The notes under the pieces are model-generated. The model was not told the origin of the DNA. It made no database searches and saw only the letters and a program-made list of their open reading frames with translations. The translations under genes were made by a program, and so were the position numbers. This document shows positions 33,069-45,206 of a stretch of DNA of 64,000 bases, in pieces; position 1 is the stretch's first letter; each line of letters starts with the position of its first letter. Origin of the DNA: Triangularia verruculosa. Lineage: Eukaryota > Ascomycota > Sordariomycetes > Sordariales > Podosporaceae. The stretch covers positions 62,001-126,000 of the forward strand of contig MU863897.1 in assembly GCA_033296885.1 (NCBI GenBank), given 5' to 3'.

Positions 33069-35250
33069 TTACCCCTGAGCGTCAACAAAAACATCGTCTT
33101 GAGACTCTTCCGTATCAGCCCGCTTGGGATTAGCAGGCAAGCTCTTTCTCAAATCGTCGTGGAAGTCGATGAACGGCCCATCCTTAGCTCTGCCGCCTGT
33201 CGCGGCCAGCATTGTTTGAATTTCTGTCGTGCTTCTGTGATTCGGATCCAGTGGTGGCTTTTCCTCTTCGCTTTGTTCCAAGGAGGCGCTGCTTGTTTTT
33301 GTAGAGATTGACTTCGCCGAAGTCTTGGTTGACGAGGGTTGGGCCGGTGCCCTGCTTCCATCAGTCGATGGCTCATCGCCACTGAGGTTGATGAGACTGC
33401 CCTCATTACTGCGAGCCGTCTGAGGACGAGACTCGGAGAAGGAGGCTCTTGGTGGTATCACGATTCTCTTCTCCGATTTTTGCCCTGGAAGAATTGGGTA
33501 GATAGCCATGATCTGGGCCGCTTGCTTTTCTGGCGTCTTGCCGTCTCTGCGCACCGTTAGCTCAGGTTTTCAAAGTGAGAAACAATGGACTCCGACATTT
33601 GGGCATTGATAATCCACTCGAGGTCTTCCTCGCCTTCCTCAGACCCCCCAGGACCACCCCTAACTCTCCTGAAAAGTCTGGGATGCCACTCCACCCCTTC
33701 ATTTGCTCTCAATGCAGCCTCTTCACGCTGGGTTTCTTCGATTTTTGTCTTTTCATCGGTCGCCAGCTCATGGTTGCGATCTTTGACTGCTTGTGCAGTC
33801 TTGGCCCATAGTCTTTGTGACTCTCTTTCTTCCTGTTCCTCAATTGGCCGACTCAGTGGGGGACTTGGTTTCGACTTTGTGGCATTGAAGAACATCTCCT
33901 TGTGGCCGGTCTGAAGAAAATTAGTGGCGTTCGTCACATTTGAACACAGGAAACTCACCTTGACATCTCTAAGAAACATCTCCTCGCTCCACAGCCCAGA
34001 TAACTCATAAAGCACCTCGCCCGTTTCCTCGTTCTTGATCGTCCCACCAATGGCGTTGTATGTACCACTGACCCAGCCCTTGGTCTTGAACTCGATATCG
34101 GCAACAAGGCCGGTCTCTGGACATCTCACATAACTGTGGTCTCCCAGCTCGTATTTCATTTTCCCGAAAAGAATACCCCTTGCGTACATATTCGGCTGGG
34201 TAAGGATGCTGAGAATCACAACGCGTTAGAGACTGTAAAGTCACAGCACGACCATGAGAAATGGGCCGATCTTACTATCTTTCTCCTTTGACCGGGTCCT
34301 TGCCTCGGTTCTGAAGAGTCAAGATGGCGATACCTTCCATCATACTGGCTGCAGAATTGCCCAGGAACTTGCTCCTGGGCTTCAGTGTCCCGTCAACCCG
34401 AATGTGGTGGTCAGGTACCATGTAAAAGTAGCTCGACTTGGGGGGGTGGTGCGAAGTTTGCTCGGAAATGTAGTAGGCTCTGGTTTTGTCGGGAAAATCC
34501 CAATAGCAAGAGAAAATCTCGCCGAGAATCGGATTTAGGGGCTTCTTGACACCACTGGAGAGCGTTAGCAAACCAACGGTGTTATATCCAATCCTGTAGT
34601 GAACTTACGGAGGGCGAATATGCCAGCCACTGAGGTAAAACTTGACCACCCCCAAGAATCTTTCGACGGGGTCGTCAATCTGAGGAATTGGAAGCAGCAT
34701 TTCCGGGTGGCACATGAAGCTATAGTCCTTTTGTCAGCCTTCATTCCACATTCTTTCTCACAAATGAATCTGCCAGGCATACTTTGTGATTCTTTCCAAC
34801 ATGCTGCGTGGCTCCAGAATGAAGGTTGGCAGAACGACTCTACTCAGATCGGCACCAGGTCTCAACTGGGATATGATGTGGGAAAGGACTATTCATGGGC
34901 GTCAGCAGACGTCTACTGTGGGCTGGTCCTGTTGTGGGCGACAAACCGTTGCCCTGGTCGGGCTCGACTACGAGGGTGTCATCTTCGATAGGGTCTGATC
35001 CGTCGGCGGAGGACCCTCTGCTACCTATGAGAAGGAGGCATGTTAGCAAAGGGGTAAAAATTGCATGATCCCAGATTCCAGTCTCTTGCCTCCCATGATG
35101 CCGCTGCCAGTGCGCCGGTGAGGAACCTCAACTGGCCCGCCGTCTACATGATAATTGTGCTCAAAATAGGCTCATGACGACGAGAATCGCATGCGACTCA
35201 CTGGCATTAGAGGTTGCCCTTCGGCGCCCAGAGACGAGGCCCATGACCAT
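33069..35250 (-). CDS. Oxysterol-binding-related protein, Osh6/Osh7-type lipid exchanger
   Basis: 538-aa ORP with a lone lipid-binding (ORD) domain and no PH or ankyrin region. Eight exons: 35250-35202, 35024-34947, 34888-34783, 34719-34609, 34554-34276, 34208-33959, 33910-33597 and 33546-33069; frame is kept over all seven introns (48-177 nt). Motifs in order: QLRPGADLSRVVLPTFILEP (the lid and strand segment shared with yeast Osh6/7), KKPLNPILGE with the lysine and asparagine equivalent to those binding PI4P headgroup, the ORP signature EQTSHHPP (H134-H135), and ILTQPNMYARGILFGKM with EFKTKGWVSGTYNAI. The Lys-Asn-His-His spacing matches Osh6. Yeast Osh6/7 exchange phosphatidylserine and PI4P between ER and plasma membrane; that activity is inferred here. 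After the ORD there is a charged coil, then a roughly 160-residue Ser/Thr-rich tail with GSLINLSGDEPS and PFIDFHDDLRKSLP. The exon 2 donor GTTTGT is the weakest splice call. Confidence 0.92.
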
Positions 35251-38177
35251 CTTTACGGCTCTTCTTGTTTGGTTCCTATAGATTGATTTCACTCGGGTTG
35301 ACGGCGACCCGCGGTCTTTTTGAAGATGTAGGCCGGCTGAAAATGTTGAGGAAAATAAATAAAAGTGGGGATATCGAAAGCACGATGCACGATGTGAGGT
35401 TGTAGGGCTGTCAGTATCTTGTACTCGACACGATAATATTGCTGCGCCTGGAGTTGCGGAGCTCGGTGAAGGTCGAACTCGGGTGCCTAGAGGGCTTCGC
35501 AAGAGGAAATGGAAAAAATTACGTCGTTGATCTCTTTGCAGGCAACACCAGGCTCTGGATGACGAGCGGGATTCGCAGCTGCCAGAACGGCCGGGCGGGG
35601 CATGGAGCTGGGTTGAGGGTTCTGGACCAGGGGAGCAATGACGTGGGTCCTTCAGGTTGTCAACGGGCGCCTTTACATCATTTGTTGGGCAATAGATTGA
35701 CCATCAAAGGCGTGCGGTTGAACTGCCAGCAAAGCACAGCAAAGACCCATGCATCCAAGACCACGAGGGCGTTGTTAAGAGAGTAGTTGGATAGGCAATT
35801 CCGGATACCTACCCTCCTTTGCGACCAGAAAACACCCACAACCGTCTGCAGGTGTTCTTCTAAATGTCTTGGATCGAAGACTTTCGAAGACATCTTCCTT
35901 TCCATACCACCCCACACGTGGTGGGGGTTTGGAGGACGGAGGAGGGGTTCAGTCCGACCCCGCAGAATGTCGCTGTTCTTTGTGCCGCCGCACCGCCATG
36001 GCAGTTGAGGTAGCGGCGGCATTCGATGAAGCGCGTACCGTGCCAGCGCAACCGTTGACGGGGACGATGAAGGTCATTGGCGAAGATCGAGAATGGCAGA
36101 GTTGGAGTGGAATCCCTCGAGCTTCAGACAGGGTTCGGCTGGATGATGAGCAGCGTTGTGGACAAAACAGAGAGACTGCTAATACATAAGATACATGCTC
36201 TTAAAGATAGGTAGCAAGGAGGCATCAAATGGTAGTCAATAGCCGTTTCAAGAGACTACAAGAGTAGAAACTAGTTTGATTGCCTGGAAGCTATCTTCAA
36301 AAGCATATAAGCTAAGGTACCTATCTTATAATGAATGCCTTATCTGGCATCTATCTTTTAGCAGTGTCTATTCTCTCGTCCATGACGTGTGAGCTTAGGA
36401 GACCCAACCATACCCTTTTTACGGACATCCAGATGCGAAAGACATGGATTAGAATGCTACCACATGCCTGAACCTCTCACGGGGCCGTTCTGTGTAGGCA
36501 AGCGCTTACATAGAACTTCAGAAGATGGGTTATCAGATCAGGCTTTTCTTTCTAATATCAATTTCACTAGTCAGGCTTCTTCAGAGTCACATCAGTTCTG
36601 ATGTCGAGAATTTAGACCGACGTTATTTGGGGTTTTCGTGGAAGCATTACCATGAGCACAGCATCAAGCTATGCATCCAAGAATTCCGATTAGGACACCT
36701 TTGGTCCAGGCTCATCCGATTGTAATGTACTGCGCTCCGATGGTGGGCCGGAAACCCTGAGATCATGGCACAGCATGGCCTCCATGCCCGTCCCTGGTCT
36801 AGAACTTGGGACGGTCTCTCGCTATCTTGCAAATGAAAGGATCATGGCCTAAAGACTGCCGAACAGTTAATGGCAATGTCTTCAAAGGCGAGACTGAAAC
36901 GCAGTGGCTACCCACCTGTCCTTGAGAACCGTTCAATATATCCAAGGCATGTTCTGCCCCTTATGAAAGGCAAACCCTTTCCTTTATGTATTTTGGATTC
37001 CAGAGCCACAGATCTGCATGGATAAACGGCCCCCAGCGCCGTTTCAGGCGCGTGTCCAGTATCCGTCGAGGCGCTAGAAAAGGCATTGATACCACGGCTT
37101 GGCCATGCCCGGCCCAGGTTACGAGCACAAGCATAAAACCCCCAAAATATTATCTCGTGAAGATCAGGTTCAGCTGTGCACAGTAACTGCATTGTTACAT
37201 CAGGGCCCCGCTAGTTAGCCTCTGCGAGAGCTGAGAATGCCTTCCGGATTCCCGGATGCGTTCGTATTGATGAAGTTGTTTATTTAAGGGTGCCAAACCA
37301 ACCGGGCGCTTGCTTGGGGTGCTTGGCCGACGAAACAGCCGATAGATGACCAAGTCACGAACGTGGAGACTGGAGAGGACTGCAACGGAAAGAGAGGGCC
37401 CGTTCTTGACCCTGAAACGTGGAGCCATCTCGAGCCAGCTTCAGCATCAGATCTTCAACAGGAGATGGTCATGACAAGACAAGGCAAGATAAAGACATAG
37501 AAGACAAACGAGAAATAGAGTAGTAAGCAAGCCCCTCTGTAGGTCAGCATCACCATCCATCCCTCCCTCGCTCATCAATCGAGTGCTCCGTTGGCCAGCG
37601 CGCAGTGTAGCACGCGACCTAGTCCAGACTTTGAGGCGCATTCTCATCAGCGACGCGCTTCAAGTGTATCCGCTGCTGAGCGGCTGCCCCCAGTTTAGGA
37701 AGTAATTCCCTTGCATTACTGGCTGCACCCTTCGACGATTGGAACCTCGCTGGGCAGCCCTGCCCCGCAATTGCCCGCTAACACCAACCCTCGCAGCAGC
37801 AAGGTTTCCGGCGCACGTCCAGATCATCCCAGGCCCGCACTACACCACGAACCACCACATCTTCGCTTTCTCTGTCTCGTCTTTCCCTTCGGACACAAGA
37901 AGTTGCCCTCTCACACCACTCTCCCGATAGCGGTTGCCCAATCCGTCACCTCTGGGCTCGATCGAGTCACATGCCCACCTACGAAGCCCACACGAAAGGG
38001 CCCAGTTGGCAGCTCCACAATCCATTGTTGGGCTGCCAGGCGAGTACTATCGACGACGAGCACATGCTCGCCTTCCGTTCCGGTCGTGGAAGCCAGCTTG
38101 TCCGCACGACCGGCGGTTCCCTGCTTACACGCAGCAGCAACAACGACCGTCCAACTTAAATTAACAATATAATTCCA
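35251..38177. other. Intergenic region between Osh6/7-like gene and the 1149-aa orphan
   Basis: About 2.9 kb between divergent genes, so it carries both promoters. The part around 36185-36370 is AT-rich with repeated CTATCT/AGATAG words in both orientations. No coding frame here shows protein features; no RNA gene was recognised. Confidence 0.4.
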
Positions 38178-41100
38178 ATGATGGAGAACGAACCACCAGC
38201 CATTGCGGTGCACGATGACGGCAAGGGATCGAAAAGGGGCCGAATCATGGGAAAGCTTTTCGGACGCGACCGAGATCGAGACCGAAAGGGTTCACAAGGT
38301 GCCGCGTCCGGTGACCTGAACGACTTTTTCCACGGTTCTGGTGACAAGCTCCAAGTCAGCCATGCGGCACCTCCCATGCTCTCCAAACTCGACACGAAGA
38401 GCATATCGCGATATCCCAATGCGCTACAGGTTCAGGGGACTGGGAATAACTCACAGCAATCCCTTACCATACGGTCTCATAATAGTAGTCCCAAGAAAAA
38501 CAAGCCTAACAGAAGGGGGCTGGTCCTCAGATTCGCAGAAACAGCCCCTGAAGTCATGGGCGAGGGTGGTGACATCTGCGAAGTCCCAACCATCGAGATC
38601 TCAAAACGTCGCAGAGCAAGGCCGCCACCCTCTCCGGTTCCTCCTCGTCCTACCGATCTTGGTAACAGTCCACGACCTTCGTTCCAAGGGGCTCAGGCAA
38701 GCCCGGGAACGTTTGACCCGGCACCTCTCCGGCGCACGCAAACCGGGTTCTCGACGACTTCAGATTCCCCCGACTCAGATGTATCTGGATCTAGGAATAC
38801 TTCCGCACGGTTGCTCGGGAATCCGTCGGTGGATCATGACGAAAGGCGGAGATCTTTTATCGAAATTCAGCAGGCTGAAATGCGGGAGGCCGAAGGGCAG
38901 GCGTTTGTTAAGGCTGTCAGGGCTGCCTCTGGTGACGGGTCCAAGTGGGACGAGGGGGATGCTGCACCACCAACACCATCCGAGCCAGAACCTGCATCGG
39001 CCATTACCGCGTCACCAGAGCCTATTCAAACGCCTCGTTTTCCACCGCAGCCATCCCCAAACCCTCCCAGTTCAGCACCACCGCCTATTCCAACCAAAAG
39101 ACAGCGACCTCACCCATCACCGCTCCCTCCACCACCGCCAGAGCATGCCCCACCGCCATATACACCGACAATACCACAAACGAACTCTCCAGAGAGATTA
39201 AAACAGGCAGTGCGGCAGCACGCCCAAAGCCCTGTATCCCTAGCTTCAGCAGCCTCCAGTTTCCAGCACCCCTTTGTGACAAGGCAAGGGAGCAAATTGG
39301 GAGATCACGCCTTGCCTGCCACTCCGCAAATGGGCGGTTCAAGCTTTCAAGATGTTGTGGCGGCAGCAGCCGATGATGCCATGGTCACCTTTGTCGAGCG
39401 CATTCGTCACCTATTTGAGCTATTTCGGTTACACGCGGAAAGTGTACGACCTTTGCTCTCTTGTGCGCCAAATGAGCTGGCCAGGGCAGCTCTCTGGTGG
39501 TTTCTAACTGGCAGAATGGCTCTTGAAAACGCCATTCGGGACCGTCCCTCGACACCAGAATCTCAGATGAAGAATGAAATCTGCAAGCAACAGGCCTATA
39601 CAGATTTGGCCAAGGGATACTGGCTTTTAGAAGAGATCATGCCTGAAATCCTCAACAGCGGGAGAAATCCAGTCGATAGGGAAGCTGAGGACGTGCGTAC
39701 TAGTCTCGCGTCTAGCCTTCGGAAGTTATCAGTATCGATGAAACGAAACGGTTTCCTACCACCTGAAGAGCCGTTCCTGCCACAAACTCTTGATCGAACC
39801 ATATGGCTGGAATACCCTCAACTGCCAGGCGACATCAAGTCTATGCTCTGGGGTTCGTCCAGCTTGGCTCTCTCACAAAGCCAGCTGGCCAGCTCGGGCA
39901 TGAGCATTCTGGAAACGCTACCGCTAGGCGATTCTTCCTCCGCGTTCTGCTTTGGCCGGTTTCAAGTCAGTCTTTTTCTGATGGAGAAAGGACGAGAATC
40001 ACAGCGCATCCACCTACCATGTTACGTCTCTATAGTCAGACCTCAGACCCAGCCTGACATTCTGTTTGTAATCGCTAGTCAGAATGGGGCTGTCCAACTA
40101 AGAATTTCTGGCAACGAGAGCACAGGACCGGTCTGGAAAGATGTTCGTTGGCGTCCAGAAAGCTGTACTCTGGAAGTCGGTATGCCACGAGGCTTCGTTG
40201 TGATGATACAATGCTCTCAGCAGGCCTTTCAAACACTGCGAAGCATGTATGAATTCAGCAACAAGGTCCACTCGTCTCTGTATCCAAAGCAAGACGAAGC
40301 CTGCGTGTTCAGATTAACTCTCCGATCTTTCCAGTATTTCGATAACGATCCCCAGGCCAGGCAGTTTCCAAAAGAGCCAGCACCAAACTGCGAGGTTGCC
40401 ATGTTTGAGCGTTTGCTAAAAGAAGGCGCGGCCACTGGTCCTCGTACATATCACAGAGACTTCCGGATAGCAGTCATTACAGGCCCAAGGACCAAAACCT
40501 TGAGTGGCGTCAACCAGATATACAATCCTGAGACGCCCATTCGGTTTGGATTTTTGCGCAGCGACAACAACGAGCCTTCGCTGTCTCTGAGGTTCGAGAA
40601 TGGGCGATTCAAGGGCAATATGGTCATGTCTTTTGCCGACGAAAAGGAAAGAGCACGCATGCATACGCTTCTCATCGGTACTTCATTGCACAGAGAAGAA
40701 TCCATCTTTTGCGAGTCCGCCCTCAAAGGGGCTTGGGTCTCAGAGAGGTTTGGTGACTCTCAAGATGGAGGGCTGACGGCGCTTTCCAACCTCAACTGGA
40801 ATAAAGTCAGGGTCATCAATCAGGACACCGATGGCGACCGACCTGCGAATTGCGTGTTGTCTGATAAGCTGCGGATTATTTTTGAATTCAAGGACGGAAC
40901 ACTGACTGACCGAGTCAATGTCGCGCCTGGGGAGCTTAAGTTGCGCCTCGACGTGCACAATCCAAGTTGTATGATGGTTTTCCGTCAGCCGCAGGTTGAC
41001 ATCACGCTCGCGGTGTCAGAAGCCAATGTCTCGTCCGAGGTGGCTCAGCGGCTAGCCAAGGGTTTGGATACCATTAGGCAGAGACCGACGATTCGAACAA

Positions 41101-41685
41101 TCAAGTTTGCCAAGCTGGAAGACCTCCACACCTTTGAGACAGCCATCACGGGCTTCAAGGTGCTGTTTGATGGAATTGCGGCCACCTTTGCTATCTCACG
41201 CCGACGAATGGTGGTGCCTATCCACAAGAAATGGGAGGCAGGGGCCACTCGGATTCAGGTGGTGCAGCAAGACGGAATCACGCAAATCCTAGCCTTCTTT
41301 TCTGACTTCTCGCACGGCCAGTGCATGGGCTTCAGTCTGAAAGGGACGGATGTGTTTGAGTCGTTTGGCAAGCAGGGCAAGGCTGGTTTGAAGATCGTGG
41401 ATGCTAAGTTTCCGTTACCGAAGCTATTGCAGGCTGGCATGGATGGGGCCCAGGAGGCAGCGGATGTCGCATTTTTGTGTTTGGATCTTCCCGAGTTGCC
41501 GGGGGAGCATGACGATATTTCGATTGTGTTTGAAGACGAGGCTGGTAAGTTTACTGATTTCCCAAAGTATTTGTTACATATGCTGACTGGATGATTAAAC
41601 AGAACGTGATAAACTTGCTGCATGCTTGCCAGCACCTGTCAAGGGTGGCTCGAGGCTGATCCCAAAGATCAAGTCGAAGGAGTAA
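38178..41685 (+). CDS. Conserved-looking fungal protein of unknown function, 1149 aa
   Basis: Two exons, 38178-41544 and 41603-41685, with a 58-nt intron (GTAAGT, TTAAACAG). Splicing replaces an in-intron stop with a C-terminus ending in PKIKSKE. I do not recognise the family. The N-terminus is basic (KLFGRDRDRDRK), then a Ser-rich region with GEGGDICEVPTIEISKRRR, and a Pro-rich stretch at about residues 265-335 (PPPPPEHAPPPY) of the kind that binds SH3 or WW domains. From about residue 395 it becomes globular: a helical block (VTFVERIRHLFELFRLHAES) followed by about 650 residues of mixed strands that could be repeated PH-like units (my guess). No membrane segment, signal peptide or catalytic motif is visible. 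The long ordered region, normal codon use and clean terminal intron support a real gene, probably a cytosolic scaffold or signalling protein. Confidence 0.85.
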
Positions 41686-42261
41686 ATTGGAATTTCGGGA
41701 GGACAGGAGCGTCCAAAGACAGACGAGAGGGGTGTTCAAGAACCTGTCATGAACAGCACAAGATATACCCTTTAAATCTTATTAGTTAATGCTGTTAGTA
41801 CGGACGGACATGCATACAGGACAGGGCAAGATAAAACAATGGTCCTGGTTGGAACGGAACTGGAATTTTGGAAGCATTAAAGGTGCAGGAGAAGGCGGTC
41901 ATCGTTTCAGCGTGTCAAAGTTTAGGTATCTGGTATTTTTAAAACATACAAAAAATTTGTAACCTTTCCCTCAATTACCCATTGCCTGTGTATGATGATA
42001 ACTGTAATGTATTACATTGAGTGCAGGCTACAACAAGGCCTGCTTTTCAAAAAACAGGCAAGGCCCAAGTCAATCCAGTCTAACGCCCCAACTCCGTATG
42101 GTCATGACTAGTGATTATTCCGCGAATTCGTAAGCCCTACAAGATCGTAGACCCCCGGCACAAGCATGAAAGAGCTAGGAGCTATCACCTGTCTCCTGTG
42201 CTCACCTTCCGCTTTCCTGAACACCACATGTGTTTGCCATTTTGCGCAAGGATTCTTTTCG
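41686..42261. other. Convergent intergenic region
   Basis: 576 bp between two converging genes, holding both 3' UTRs and terminators. It is AT-rich and no other feature is seen. Confidence 0.4.
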
Positions 42262-42888
42262 CTAGTATCTCCGCCTCGTCGGTTCTGGGCTGGGCGATCT
42301 GGTCGGGCTTCTGCTTCTCGGTCTCGTTTTCAACCACTTCTTGGTGCTCAACTCCAATTCCCTGTCCAACTCGGGCGACGGATTCTTCCGATGGATGAAG
42401 TTACAAAACCCCCCTCTCACACATCCCTCTCCGCTATTCAGCCTGCAGCACGCCTCCCTGAAGTCCGTCACCGGGCTCAGCTCGCAATAGATCGGCCTGG
42501 CCGCGTACCACCGGCTGTTCAGATCGTCGCAGGCCTTTTGGGCCGAGTCCTCGTACTTGAACCGGGCATAGACGTTGCCGATGAGGTGGTCGTTGTTGTT
42601 GTCGCAGACGACGAGCTCTTCGATCTCGCCGTACTTGCACATTTCGCACCAGATGTCCTCGTAAAAGGCGTCGAAGTGGTTCTGGAGCTGCGAGGGGTTC
42701 ATGCGGTTCTTGGGGTCGAAGGCCGGGTTCTGGTAGAGGTTGGGCATGAGGATGGTCTGCGAGTACGAGGGCTTGACGTGCTTGCGGGAGCAGCGGTCTC
42801 CGTGGCGGCAGGCGCCGATTTTGTAGTAGAAAGAGCAGTTGACTTTGTCCTGCTCGGTGCCGAAGATGGACGCGAGGAAGTTGGCCAT
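42262..42888 (-). CDS. U2AF small subunit (U2AF35/U2AF23-type splicing factor)
   Basis: 208-aa single-exon gene, ATG 42888. Domains: first CCCH zinc finger at about residues 18-37 (CSFYYKIGACRHGDRCSRKH), a UHM-type RRM with WCEMCKYGEIEELVVCDNN and GNVYARFKYEDSAQKACDDL, and a second CCCH finger at about 147-165 (CCRLNSGEGCVRGGFCNFIH). A short Arg/Ser tail (RPRSRSPTRSPSPEPTRRR) ends the protein. U2AF small subunit recognises the AG at the 3' splice site, in complex with the U2AF large subunit, during early spliceosome assembly in the nucleus. All zinc ligands are present. Its presence fits the intron-rich neighbourhood, although this gene itself lacks introns in the coding part. The gene is convergent with the 1149-aa orphan and divergent from tricalbin. 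Confidence 0.96.
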   Translation of the reverse strand: MANFLASIFGTEQDKVNCSFYYKIGACRHGDRCSRKHVKPSYSQTILMPNLYQNPAFDPKNRMNPSQLQNHFDAFYEDIWCEMCKYGEIEELVVCDNNNDHLIGNVYARFKYEDSAQKACDDLNSRWYAARPIYCELSPVTDFREACCRLNSGEGCVRGGFCNFIHRKNPSPELDRELELSTKKWLKTRPRSRSPTRSPSPEPTRRRY

Positions 42889-45206
42889 GTTGGCGGTGGT
42901 TTTGTGACGAATCGGCCTTGTTGATGATTATGTGTAGTTTCGAGGCTGTCGAAACTGCGGGGTTGACCTTCGTGGCGAGATGAATGCGGTGCGAAATCAA
43001 AGGTGGTTTCGGCTGATGAAAATGATTGCGATTCGCGACGACACGAAAGTTTGGTGTTTGGCGTCGCAGCAAGTGGAAAGGCGGACAAGGCGCTGAAAAA
43101 TATCCACTTGTTCAGCCTGATTTTGCCACATGTGGCGTTGAGCTTATAATTGGTTGACTAAGAATCCGGGGGAACAAGGCTGACAGATGTGTGGCTGAAG
43201 CTTCTGGAAGCTCTGGCCAAGCACTGTCGTCAATGGACAAGGATCCACCTTCGATCAATCCCCCTCATTCTGTCGAAGCGAATCTGTATCTGAAATTGAG
43301 TTTGGACCCTTGGTTCAAGCTTTGACTGAGCAATTGCTACAATTTTCTCTCAAGATCTTCAGCATCCGTCTTGCCGTTTGTTTGTCCGACAAAATGGTCA
43401 GCTTCCGCGCAATAATTGCCTCACTCCCAGGCTACATACACAGGTTCTTCCATGTTCACCCGGGCTTGTCAATTATGAATTATGGATTCTTCTCGGCATT
43501 CACTACTCATAGCCACTGAGATCGTGCAGCATCGTGGGGGCCTAGATAGAGAAAAATTGCCTCGTTGCCAGCCTCCCGCTTCCCAACTTCCCCTCAGATA
43601 ATCGGCACAGCCAATGATCAGAGTCAATGGCCAAGACAGCCTCCGCAATCGAGGTAAGACATGCCGCCATCACCGACTATCTCCTGCGAGAGGAAGCACA
43701 CACAGCACATCGGCCTATAGCGACCATGAGTTACCCGAATGGCGATGCCTGAGGGAGCTTCTCGATACACAACACCCCGGCATTATCACAACTGTACGAC
43801 AATTGACAACAAAACCCCTTTTTGAGTCTCTGTGCTGGCTCCGAGATGCAGAAAGGGGTCCGCTTGCGCAGTGCCGGTCCACCCGTCTACCACCTGGCAC
43901 GTGGTCGGTTGATTAATTGCGATGGGGAGGCAAGGGGAGCCGACATTGCGTTGCGACGCCCAAGGAATTACCTGTTATTTCGCGGCGCACGAGCCAGCCG
44001 TTGAAGGAAAACAAAGGCATCATCGCTGTGGCTGTTCAAAACATTATCAAACCTCATCTCACTTGCCCGCAGCTCCAGAGAAAAAGGTTCCCGGGTAATC
44101 GGGTCTGGGGAAAGGAAAAAGCACGACAAAAGCGGAGGCACGGGCTCGCCGGTGGGATGGCCAGTGTCTTCCCGTCGTCGGCTCGTGGTGGGTGCGTGGT
44201 CAAGAGATTTTCGGCAGGGATCTGTCCTTTTAGCGCCTACCCGAAGTGACGGGGCGGCCTCAAGTGCTCTGAGGCCAAGGTCGACTTATGATGCAATGTG
44301 GTATCGACTGTCAAGCTGCAGATTCAAGAGACCTGTTGTCGTGCGACACAGCAGTTGGGGCGACGTAAACATACCAGAACACACCGAGCAGGACACAAAC
44401 AAGAAACAATGCCATGCTCCTTGATTCATCGACGTCGGATTCCTGTAGACGCCGTGTGTCCCGTCCCTCCGCCTTTGCCAAGGTTACGCGCAAGGGCCGA
44501 AAGAAGAGGCCACCTCTGCACCCCTCAGCTGGGCTGGGAATCTGGGAAAAAGCTCCTGATGCAGGATGCGTAATTCCGAATTCACGAGCCAATTCGCGCT
44601 CTTCAAAGCCCACGATAGCTTGCCCTTTGGGACTAGCCAAGACCCAACTGTACCACCAACCCCCGCCCGGCGTAAGGTCCCTTCTGACGTAGCACCCGAT
44701 CTCTGCTGATCTCCCATCCCAGCTGGCCCATCCTTGCCAAGGCTCCACGCAGCTTCTGGACAGCTCCTCCACTTCCAGTTTGAGAGACTCTCCACGCCAG
44801 GTTGTGGCTTCGCTGTGCTGCTGTTGCTCAATTTCGTTTTCCCCTTCTTGTCTTCTTCTCCTCGAGCAAAACTCTAAAGCCCCTTATTCGGTGTTTCGTA
44901 GACCCAACTTCTACGATTCCAGCCACATCTTTTTTTTTCTCGTCCTGTTCTTGGATACCCATTAGTTGCATTTCATTCAGCGTTCTACTTGCACTAGCTA
45001 TAAAATTCCCAAGCTTCCCCTTGGGTGCTTGTGCCGCATCCGCCGCCCACTTAGACGGAGCTCCCCCGGTTCTGTCTCCGGCAGCCAACCGACACCAGGC
45101 TCTCAGAACAACTGCCTGGGCCAACAAACATTGCCATTTCCCCGCCATTGAACCAATCGACCAAGGCAAACGTGGCTACTGAAGCAACGTCTACGCAGAG
45201 ACAACC
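42889..45206. other. Divergent intergenic region between U2AF small subunit and tricalbin
   Basis: About 2.3 kb shared by two outward-facing promoters. A TATAAAA word lies at 44999-45005, about 200 bp before the tricalbin ATG. Sequence between about 44780 and 44990 is pyrimidine-rich, as is common for fungal leaders. No supportable gene or RNA. Confidence 0.4.
44999..45005 (+). promoter_or_regulatory. Candidate TATA element for tricalbin
   Basis: TATAAAA on the plus strand, 202 bp upstream of the tricalbin ATG and just downstream of a pyrimidine-rich stretch. Position and sequence fit a core promoter; no direct evidence of use. Confidence 0.3.

Noticed and set aside
38341..39201. Plus-strand open frame overlapping the 1149-aa gene in another frame
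   Set aside because: The main frame is three times longer and continues through an ordered domain; the overlap results from Pro-rich composition.
42166..42924. Plus-strand open frame opposite the U2AF small subunit
   Set aside because: Its sense partner has two intact CCCH fingers and an RRM; the plus frame has no features.
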